Assembly: GCA_046729895.1 (NCBI GenBank)
Contig: JBKPHP010000132.1
Span: forward strand, 1 to 19,708
Length of the DNA stretch: 19,708 nucleotides
Direction: 5' to 3'
Origin: DASXBA01 sp046729895
GTDB taxonomy: Bacteria; Actinomycetota; Thermoleophilia; Solirubrobacterales; Thermoleophilaceae
Made by a program: the position numbers and the translations under genes. Numbering within the stretch: position 1 is the first letter of the stretch; every line of letters starts with the position of its first letter. The notes under the pieces were generated by a model that was not told the origin of the DNA, did not search any database, and saw nothing but the letters and a program-made list of their open reading frames with translations. Positions 14,516 through 19,708 of this stretch are shown in pieces.

Positions 14516-14823
14516 TGGCCCGGGTCGCGCTGCTCTGCCCCGACCTCTTGTTCGGCTCCAAGCTCCAGAGCGCGCTCGCCGCCGCGGGTCACGATGTCGT
14601 GGCGCCGGGCTCGCCGGCGGACCTGCTCGTGGTTGACCTCACCGTGGACGTGGAGGAGCGGCTCGCCGAGGTCGCCGCCGCCGATCTCCCCACCCTCGGC
14701 TTCTATGCGCACGTGGAGCAGGACGTGCGCCGTCGCGCGGAGGAGGCCGGTCTCGAGCGGGTCGTGCCGCGCTCGCGCATGGCGCGCGAGCCGGCGGCGC
14801 TCGTCGAGGGGCTGCTGCGTTGA
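14515..14823 (+). CDS. small response-regulator receiver-like protein, probably degenerate
   Basis: This 102-residue protein has the alternating strand-helix order of a CheY-like fold: VALLCPD (4-10), a helix, DLLVVDLTVD (36-45), LPTLGFYAHV and RVVPRSRM near the end. D41 lies where the phosphoacceptor is expected and D10 at the acidic pocket, but the second pocket acid, the Thr/Ser after strand 4 and the Lys of strand 5 (R in VPRSR) are not clearly conserved. It may therefore be a non-phosphorylated receiver. No output domain is attached. GTG 14515 overlaps the upstream stop by one base (TAGTG). SixA, a histidine-phosphate phosphatase, starts 73 bases later. A role in phosphorelay control is a guess from that neighbour. 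Confidence 0.62.
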   Translation: MARVALLCPDLLFGSKLQSALAAAGHDVVAPGSPADLLVVDLTVDVEERLAEVAAADLPTLGFYAHVEQDVRRRAEEAGLERVVPRSRMAREPAALVEGLLR

Positions 14824-14896
14824 GGGCAGGCCTCGTGACCGGGCGGCTCGCTCCGGTCGCGCGCGTGCTGTTGCCCGGCGTCTGGCGCAGGGTCGC

Positions 14897-15406
14897 GTGA
14901 AGCGCCTCCATCTCCTGCGGCACGCCAAGTCGAGCTGGGAGGACCGGTCGCTTTACCACGAGGAGCGGCCGTTGGCGCCTCGCGGGACCCGCGCCTCGAA
15001 ACGCTTGGCCGAGCACCTTGCCCGGCGCGGGCTCGGCGTGGACCTCGTCGTCTGCTCGCCGGCGCGCCGCGCGCGCGACACCCTCGAGCCTATTCTCGAC
15101 GCCTGCGGCTGGGAGGCGGAGGTGAGGGTCGACCCCGTGGTGTACGGGGCGGATGCCGCGCAGGTGCTCGGGCTCGTGCAGGCGCTGCCGGAGGAGGTGG
15201 CCTCCGCGCTCGTGGTGGGGCACAACCCCGGGCTGCAGGACCTTGCCCGGCGGCTGGCATCGGAGGGCGCCGCGCTCGGCAAGCTCGCGAAGAAGTACCC
15301 CACCGGCGCGCTGGCGAGCCTCGAGCTCGAAGCGGAGCGCTGGCCCGACGTGGACTTCGGCGGTGGGCGGCTCGAATCGTTCGTGCGCCCGCGTGACCTG
15401 GGCTAG
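14897..15406 (+). CDS. sixA: phosphohistidine phosphatase SixA-type histidine phosphatase
   Basis: SixA-type enzymes remove phosphate from histidine residues of phosphotransfer proteins. The 169-residue protein opens with the histidine-phosphatase RH motif LLRHAKSSW (6-14; R8, H9 nucleophile), has SPARRARDTLEP (54-65) with the conserved arginine, and VVGHNPGL (106-113) with the second catalytic H109. The length is typical. The GTG start at 14897 follows AGGG at about six bases spacing and immediately precedes the RH motif as in the family. No partner histidine kinase is nearby. The stop interleaves with that of the convergent binding-protein gene (CTAG, 15403-15406). Confidence 0.85.
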   Translation: MKRLHLLRHAKSSWEDRSLYHEERPLAPRGTRASKRLAEHLARRGLGVDLVVCSPARRARDTLEPILDACGWEAEVRVDPVVYGADAAQVLGLVQALPEEVASALVVGHNPGLQDLARRLASEGAALGKLAKKYPTGALASLELEAERWPDVDFGGGRLESFVRPRDLG

Positions 15407-16350
15407 CGAACGAGGGTGAAGTCGAAGGCGCGGTCGACGTCGGGCTTCCGCTTCAGGATCCCGAATCGAGCGTCCCACTCAGCCCAGCCTTCGATCGCGC
15501 GACGCCGCAGCACGAGCGGGGGTCGCAGCGCCGGAGCCACCGCGCGGAGCTGGGCGCGCACCAGCCCCTCGTCGGAGTTGCCCGCTCTGGCGATGTCGCG
15601 CACGGCCGGGTCCGGGTGCGCCAGCACCTCGCGTACCCCGTCACGGACGGCCTCGAGCACCGCCTTCACAAGGCGCCGGCGCCGCTCGAGGATCCCGCGG
15701 GTCGTGAACAGCACCACCTCCGGGTAGAGGGGCGCGCCATAGTCGTCCACGCGGAACTCTCGGGTCGGGACGCCGCGACGCCTCAGCACCACGCCCTCCG
15801 CGTTCCAGAACGCGGGGACGGCATCCACTCGGCGGTCGATCAGGCTGGGCACGGCGGAGAAGCCGATGGTCACGAGGTGCGCGCGGCGCGCGTCTCCGCC
15901 GTCGTCCTCCATCACGGCGCGTAGCACCGCCGGATCGGAGGGCAGGCCCGAGACCCCCACCCGACGACCCTCGAGGTCGCGCGGGCGCCGCACCTCGTGA
16001 CGGGCGATGATCGCGGCCAGCGGGCGTTGGACCAGCGCGCCGACGCCCGCGAAGTCACGCCCGCGCTCGCGCGCGAGGCCGAGGTCGTGGATGTCGAGCA
16101 CGGCGACGTCGGCGCGGCCGCCCGCGAGCAGCTTGAGCGCGTCCGGGGCGGATCCCGGGGGGCGAATCCGGAGCCGGACGCCGTGGTCGCGGTCATAGCC
16201 CTTCCGGACGGCCGCATAGATCGGAGCGTGTACGGCGTTGGGCGTGAAGTCGAGCGCCAGCGTCATCCGCTGCCCGCCGCCACCGCCGTCGCCGCAGCCG
16301 GACGCGAGAGCCGCCGCCAACACGGGCAGCACGATCATCGCGCGCTTCAC
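15403..16350 (-). CDS. NMT1/THI5-type ABC substrate-binding lipoprotein (orphan)
   Basis: This 315-residue periplasmic-type lipoprotein binds a small molecule for uptake. Starting at GTG 16350, the signal is MKRAMIVLPVLAAALASGC with lipobox ASGC and C19. The mature part opens with the NMT1/ThiY-type motif LALDFTPNAVHAPIY (31-45), followed by the domain cores DVAVLDIHDLGLARERG (81-97) and LEGRRVGVSGLPSDP (126-140). Members of this family bind pyrimidines, thiamine precursors, riboflavin or sulfonates. No permease or ATPase gene adjoins it. It diverges from the FO synthase gene across 114 bases. A TAGGCT box lies eight bases before the GTG, which also excludes the very long open frame upstream. 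The ligand is unknown. Confidence 0.82.
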   Translation of the reverse strand: MKRAMIVLPVLAAALASGCGDGGGGGQRMTLALDFTPNAVHAPIYAAVRKGYDRDHGVRLRIRPPGSAPDALKLLAGGRADVAVLDIHDLGLARERGRDFAGVGALVQRPLAAIIARHEVRRPRDLEGRRVGVSGLPSDPAVLRAVMEDDGGDARRAHLVTIGFSAVPSLIDRRVDAVPAFWNAEGVVLRRRGVPTREFRVDDYGAPLYPEVVLFTTRGILERRRRLVKAVLEAVRDGVREVLAHPDPAVRDIARAGNSDEGLVRAQLRAVAPALRPPLVLRRRAIEGWAEWDARFGILKRKPDVDRAFDFTLVR

Positions 16351-16358
16351 GGGCGCGA

Positions 16359-16364
16359 AGCCTA
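16359..16364 (-). promoter_or_regulatory. putative -10 box of the binding lipoprotein gene
   Basis: TAGGCT on the minus strand lies eight bases before GTG 16350. It is the same hexamer as the box before the GST-like gene. No Shine-Dalgarno sequence is seen. Confidence 0.45.
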
Positions 16365-16449
16365 TGGCGACCAGATGCGCACGGCGCCCGGGGCGACGGG
16401 CCAGAAACCGATGGAGCCCGTGGGCTAGAGGCCCCGCGGCGCGGCGCCG

Positions 16450-16455
16450 TAGACT
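16450..16455 (+). promoter_or_regulatory. putative -10 box of the FO synthase gene
   Basis: TAGACT lies nine bases before ATG 16465, predicting a start of transcription within two or three bases of the initiation codon. No ribosome site is seen. Confidence 0.45.
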
Positions 16456-16464
16456 CCGCCGGGC

Positions 16465-18672
16465 ATGCGCCGCGTCACCTTCTCGCGGAACTTCACGCTG
16501 TCGCTGTCGCGGACCTGCCGCTGCTACTGCAAGTACTGCTCCTTCGCCACTCATCGCGCGCATCTGTACTCGCCCGAGGAGGTCGAGCGGCTGCTGGACG
16601 ACGCCGAGCGGCGCGGCTCCAAGGAGCTCCTGGTCTTGACCGGCGAGCGGCCGGAGGTGAACACCGAGGTGGCGGCGCGGCTCGCGGAGTACGGGCACGA
16701 GAGCTTCACCGCCTACGTGGCCTGGGCCTGCGAGCGGGCGCTGGAGCGGGGGATGCTCCCGCACACGAACCTGGGCATCCTCCCGCGTGAGGACCTGGCG
16801 CGGCTGCGCGAGGTAACGGCGTCGCAGGGCCTGATGCTCGAGTCCGTCAACCCGGACCTGGTGGTCCACCGTGGCTCCCCTACGAAGCACCCGGCTGCAC
16901 GTCTCGAGACGATCCGGGCGGCGGGCGAGCTCCGGATCCCGTTCACGAGCGGGATCCTGGTGGGCATCGGCGAGTCCCCGCAGGAGCGTGTCGAATCGCT
17001 CGAGGCCCTTGCCGAGGTCCACGCCGAGTACGGCCACCTCCAGGAGGTGATCCTGCAGAACTTCGTGCCGCACCCGCGCTACTACGGCGCGGAGCCGGCG
17101 GAGATTGCCGACGAAGCGCAGAGGGGGGAGGCGGCTCCGGCGGCCGAGCTGCCGTTGCCGGATTGGGCCGACCCCATCTCGCTGGACGACCTGCGGGAGC
17201 TCGTTCGCGCCTGCCGGAGGCTCATGCCGGACGTGGGCGTGCAGATCCCGCCGAACCTGTCGGACTGGTGGCTGCCGCTCGTCGAGGAGGGCGCCACCGA
17301 CCTGGGCGGCCTCTCGGCAAACGGCGACCACATCTCACCAGAGCATCCCTTCCCGTCGCCGCACCGCATGCGCAAGCTGCTTCAGCCTCGTGGCTACGCG
17401 CTGACCGAGCGGCTGTGCGTGTACCCGCAGTACACGCAGCCGGAGTGGCTCGAGCAGAGCGTGCTGGACGTGGTCAAGTTGCGCTACTGGAGCTTCATCC
17501 CGCGCCGCGGCTCCGGACGTCGCGGGGAGCGGGCGATCCGGCGCGACCTCGTGCCCGGCGCGGTGGCGCGGGCCCGCGACGGCGAGGCGCTGTCGGAGGA
17601 GGAGCTCACCGCGCTGTTCGCCGAGACCCGCCCCGAGGCGATAGAGGACATGCGGCAGGCTGCTGACGAGCTGCGCTCGGAGCTGGTTGGGGACGCGGTC
17701 ACCTTCGTCGTCAATCGGAACATCAACGTCTCGAACATCTGCATCGTCGGCTGTGCGTTCTGCGGCTTCGGGCAAGGCAAGCGCTCGCCCGACGCCTACC
17801 ACCACGATCGCGACGAATTCGCGCGCCGGGTGGAGGAGGCGATCGACTTTGGCGCGACGGAGATCTGCATGCAGTCGGGCATCCACCCTGACTGGAAGCT
17901 CGAGGACTACGAGGGCTGGCTACGGCTGGCGAAGCAGCTGGCGCCCGAAGTTCACCTCCACGCGTACTCGCCCATGGAGGTGGAGTGGATGTGCGAGACC
18001 TCGGGCCTCGAGCCGGCGGCGGTCTTCGAGCACCTGCGCGAGGCCGGGCTCGGGTCGACGCCGGGCACCGCCGCCGAGGTGCTGCACGACGGAGTTCGCG
18101 AGCGCATCTCGCCGAACAAGCTGCCGGTCGCGCGCTGGGTCGAGATCATGGAGGCCTCGGCCGCCGCGGGGCTCGCGACCAGCGTCACCGTGATGTTCGG
18201 CCACATCGAGGAGCCCTGGGAGCTCGCCGAGCACATGCGCGTGGTGCGCGAGCTCCAGGAGCGGACCGGCGCCTTCAACGAGTTCGTGCCGCTCTCCTTC
18301 ATCCCCTTCCACACCCTGCTCGGCCGCACGCACGGGATCGAGGAGATCTCACGCGAGGAGAACCTCAAGCACACCGCGGTGTTCCGGCTCGCGCTGGGCA
18401 AGACGGTGCGCAACCTCCAGGCCAGCTGGGTGAAGATGGGGCTCGACGCGGCCACCGAGGCGCTCGACTGGGGCGTGAACGACCTGGGCGGGACGTTGAT
18501 GGAGGAGAACATCAGCCGTCTCGCCGGCTCGTACCATGGTGTGAGGCTCGAGCCCGAGGACCTGGTGGGCGCGGCTCACCGGGCGGGCCGGCCCGCGGCC
18601 GAGCGGAGCACTCTCTATGGCATCAGGCGGCGGTACCCGCTCCCGGCCCCGGAGTTGGGAGCGACCGCGTAA
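16465..18672 (+). CDS. fbiC: FO synthase, fused CofG-CofH radical SAM enzyme
   Basis: FbiC makes FO, the deazaflavin core of coenzyme F420, from tyrosine and 5-amino-6-ribitylamino-uracil in two radical-SAM steps. The 735-residue protein holds both. The CofG half has the iron-sulfur motif C18-x3-C22-x2-C25 (TCRCYCKYC), then LTGERPEVN, HTNLGILP and SGILVGIGES. The CofH half starts near 395, has VTFVVNRNINVSNIC, the second cluster motif C426-x3-C430-x2-C433, HLHAYSPMEVEWM and NDLGGTLMEENISR. It lacks the N-terminal extension of about 80 residues of the mycobacterial enzyme (856 residues) and has a shorter linker. ATG 16465 follows a TAGACT box by nine bases. No other F420 gene is in the window. 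Its presence implies F420 use. Confidence 0.95.
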   Translation: MRRVTFSRNFTLSLSRTCRCYCKYCSFATHRAHLYSPEEVERLLDDAERRGSKELLVLTGERPEVNTEVAARLAEYGHESFTAYVAWACERALERGMLPHTNLGILPREDLARLREVTASQGLMLESVNPDLVVHRGSPTKHPAARLETIRAAGELRIPFTSGILVGIGESPQERVESLEALAEVHAEYGHLQEVILQNFVPHPRYYGAEPAEIADEAQRGEAAPAAELPLPDWADPISLDDLRELVRACRRLMPDVGVQIPPNLSDWWLPLVEEGATDLGGLSANGDHISPEHPFPSPHRMRKLLQPRGYALTERLCVYPQYTQPEWLEQSVLDVVKLRYWSFIPRRGSGRRGERAIRRDLVPGAVARARDGEALSEEELTALFAETRPEAIEDMRQAADELRSELVGDAVTFVVNRNINVSNICIVGCAFCGFGQGKRSPDAYHHDRDEFARRVEEAIDFGATEICMQSGIHPDWKLEDYEGWLRLAKQLAPEVHLHAYSPMEVEWMCETSGLEPAAVFEHLREAGLGSTPGTAAEVLHDGVRERISPNKLPVARWVEIMEASAAAGLATSVTVMFGHIEEPWELAEHMRVVRELQERTGAFNEFVPLSFIPFHTLLGRTHGIEEISREENLKHTAVFRLALGKTVRNLQASWVKMGLDAATEALDWGVNDLGGTLMEENISRLAGSYHGVRLEPEDLVGAAHRAGRPAAERSTLYGIRRRYPLPAPELGATA

Positions 18673-18681
18673 GCAGGGCGG

Positions 18682-18857
18682 TTCCGCGGAATCCCCTCGG
18701 CCTACTGCTCATCGGGCGCGCGCAGGCGTCGGAGCCCGCCTGACATTTACGACAACGAATTTGTCTCAGGCGCACAGCGATTTGCGTCCGATGCACATTC
18801 GTTGTCGTATCTCCCAGCCTGAGCAGAGGCGGCGCCGCGCCCGGGGATTCCGCGGAA
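18682..18857. repeat. nested inverted repeats between convergent fbiC and gntR
   Basis: The outer arms are TTCCGCGGAATCCCC (18682-18696) and its exact reverse complement (18843-18857), 15 bp each. The inner arms are TACGACAACGAAT (18748-18760) and its exact reverse complement (18797-18809), 13 bp each. A third collinear match, CTGCTCA (18705-18711) against TGAGCAG (18820-18826), lies between them, so the two halves share three segments in the same order. Each outer arm itself contains the palindrome TTCCGCGGAA. No target-site duplication or open frame is evident. The 176-bp unit could be a remnant fold-back element, a bidirectional terminator or a regulator site array. Confidence 0.8.
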
Positions 18858-18868
18858 TCAGAACGCGC

Positions 18869-19462
18869 CTAGGCGCCGACCCACGTGACCTTCGCGCCGC
18901 GCAGGCTCGCCGTCGAGCGGCGGGACTCGGCCTCGTCGGCTGGCCGGGCGGAACGGGCCGACTGCTCGATCTCGGCGAGCCGCCGCAGCACCTGGGCACG
19001 CTCGGCGTCGAGCTCGCGGAGCCGCGCGGAGAGGCCGTCGCGGATCTCCCGCAGCTCGTCCGTCGTCGTCAGGCGGCTGCCGGTGGCCCGCTTCGGAGCG
19101 GTCGCCTCCGAGCTCACGGCCGGTCGGCGCAGGAGTTGCGCCTCGAGTTCCGCGATCTGGCCCAGCAGCTCGGAGCGGTCGTGGGGCTCGGCCATGGGGG
19201 CCCGGGGGTTGACGAAGGTGCCGCGTCCCTGCTCCGACCGGATCAGCCCGGCGCGCTCGAGGCGGCCGTACACGGCTCGCGCCGTGTTCACGTTCACGCC
19301 GGCGGCCTCGGCGAGCATGCGCACGCCCGGGAGCCGGTCGCCGGGCTCCAGCGCGCCGCTCTCGATCAATGAGCGCAGCTTCCGCACGAGCTGGGTCCCG
19401 ACAGGCAACTCGCCGTCCCGGGCAACGGTGAAGTCGATATCAGAGGGAAGCGGCGGGTTCAT
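18869..19462 (-). CDS. GntR-family regulator (YtrA-like) with coiled-coil C-terminus
   Basis: This 197-residue protein has an N-terminal GntR winged helix at about 18-86: PVGTQLVRKLRSLIESGAL, GDRLPGVRMLAEAAGVNVNT and RLERAGLIRSEQGRGTFV. The short C-terminal part (95-170) has no FCD, UTRA or aminotransferase domain; it is a charged, heptad-like helix that could dimerise the protein, as in the YtrA group. The last 30 residues are Ala/Ser/Arg-rich. It diverges from a YrbE-type permease gene, and the 93-base gap holds two inverted repeats. It is the likely local regulator of that operon, much as Mce1R (a GntR of another subgroup) stands beside mce1 in mycobacteria. ATG 19462 has a TACAGT box nine bases upstream. 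Confidence 0.87.
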   Translation of the reverse strand: MNPPLPSDIDFTVARDGELPVGTQLVRKLRSLIESGALEPGDRLPGVRMLAEAAGVNVNTARAVYGRLERAGLIRSEQGRGTFVNPRAPMAEPHDRSELLGQIAELEAQLLRRPAVSSEATAPKRATGSRLTTTDELREIRDGLSARLRELDAERAQVLRRLAEIEQSARSARPADEAESRRSTASLRGAKVTWVGA

Positions 19463-19470
19463 GCACGGAG

Positions 19471-19483
19471 CACTGTATCAGTG
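19471..19483 (-). promoter_or_regulatory. gntR -10 box inside a CACTG-TAT-CAGTG inverted repeat
   Basis: CACTG and CAGTG flank TAT as a perfect 5-3-5 inverted repeat. On the minus strand it contains TACAGT (19472-19477), nine bases before the gntR ATG. A repressor bound here would block the promoter, so it is a candidate autoregulatory site. Confidence 0.45.
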
Positions 19484-19533
19484 AAATAGCACGCTAAGGC
19501 CCTTTCCCATTGCGCCGAGCAGGGAAGGTGTGA

Positions 19534-19549
19534 TAGTACACCGGTACTA
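19534..19549 (+). promoter_or_regulatory. candidate operator upstream of yrbE (TAGTAC-ACCG-GTACTA)
   Basis: A perfect 6-4-6 inverted repeat ends six bases before the permease ATG at 19556. The alternating TAGTAC/GTACTA sequence resembles sites of YtrA-type GntR regulators, which fits the divergent gntR gene. GATAGT (19532-19537) overlapping it could serve as the -10. Confidence 0.5.
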
Positions 19550-19555
19550 AGAGCC

Positions 19556-19708
19556 ATGGTCCGAACTGCAGCCGACCGAGTCTTCCTGCCGACCAAGAAC
19601 CTCTTGGAGCAGGTGGGGGACATGATGATCCTGACCGGCAAGACGCTCGTCTCGGCGGTCCGGCCCCCCTACCCCTACGGCACCGAGTTCGTGCAGCAGT
19701 TCCTGTTC
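19556..19708 (+). CDS. YrbE/MlaE-family ABC transporter permease (3' truncated by window end)
   Basis: The first 51 codons from ATG 19556 are open to the window edge. The protein begins MVRTAADRVFLPTKNLLEQV, followed by GDMMILTGKTLVSAVRPPYP and YGTEFVQQFLF. This matches the N-terminus of actinobacterial YrbE/MlaE permeases, which have a gd(m/v)-LTGKT-SAVRPPYPYG-EF-QF-F stretch ahead of the first membrane helices. Such permeases work with Mce-type lipid-binding proteins and an MlaF-type ATPase in lipid transport across the envelope, and are usually the first genes of mce operons. The rest of the operon should lie beyond the window. The start is supported by the operator and promoter-like boxes just upstream; a weak AAGAG precedes the ATG. 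Confidence 0.82.
   Translation, partial: MVRTAADRVFLPTKNLLEQVGDMMILTGKTLVSAVRPPYPYGTEFVQQFLF

Noticed and set aside
16351..17331. Upstream extension of the binding-lipoprotein frame to 17331
   Set aside because: It is antisense to fbiC. The lipoprotein signal peptide begins exactly at GTG 16350, which also has a -10 box.
1..19708. tRNA, rRNA, CRISPR, riboswitch, insertion sequence or prophage signals
   Set aside because: No cloverleaf-like sequence, regularly spaced repeat array, transposase or integrase motif, or known riboswitch core was recognised when reading both strands by eye. A covariance-model search would be needed for certainty.

Overview
The window is high-GC bacterial chromosome with tightly packed genes on both strands. 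It holds a fused F420-precursor (FO) synthase, a crotonyl-CoA carboxylase/reductase, a YrbE/MlaE-type permease start, many GTG starts and -10-like TANNNT boxes placed 6-10 nt before start codons. Together these suggest an actinobacterium, probably a deep-branching one (Thermoleophilia/Solirubrobacterales type). That placement is inference from gene content and style, since no rRNA or other taxonomic marker is present. No tRNA, rRNA, CRISPR array, transposase or phage gene was seen, and no gene-free stretch exceeds about 200 bases.

Layout. 1-1126: the end of an unidentified gene overlapping clpS, then a convergent six-helix membrane protein. 1260-2279: a secreted lipoprotein esterase. 2344-3920: crotonyl-CoA carboxylase/reductase with a translationally coupled 106-residue partner. 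3999-6004: an operon of a MarR regulator and a 14-helix drug exporter. 6061-6143: a cluster of short inverted and tandem repeats. 6181-8372: a GST-like protein and a coiled-coil protein with a nuclease-like core (DUF2130/RmuC-like). 8369-11453: a minus-strand run of ygfZ, an acyltransferase, a lipoprotein and a GNAT acetyltransferase. 11513-13473: an mntR-mntH operon for manganese uptake. 13470-14129: a shortened cation-efflux-family protein. 14153-15406: an unknown protein, a receiver-like protein and a SixA phosphatase. 15403-16350: an orphan NMT1/THI5-type binding lipoprotein, divergent from the FO synthase (16465-18672). 18673-18868: a gap between convergent genes with nested inverted repeats. 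18869-19708: a GntR regulator divergent from the start of a YrbE/MlaE permease gene that runs off the window.

How the genes work together. Three regulator-target units can be read directly: MarR with its exporter (4-bp overlap), MntR with MntH (4-bp overlap, metal-ligand pattern of the manganese type), and GntR facing yrbE across a 93-bp region with a perfect inverted repeat. The Ccr pair shares a TGATG junction, as do the lipoprotein and GNAT genes. Three convergent gene pairs end with interleaved stop codons.

The observations I consider least explained are the nested inverted-repeat element at 18682-18857, the consistent leaderless-type promoter geometry including a back-to-back shared -10 at 14137-14146, and the Ccr-coupled small protein. 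I did not see a clear novel defence or mobile system.
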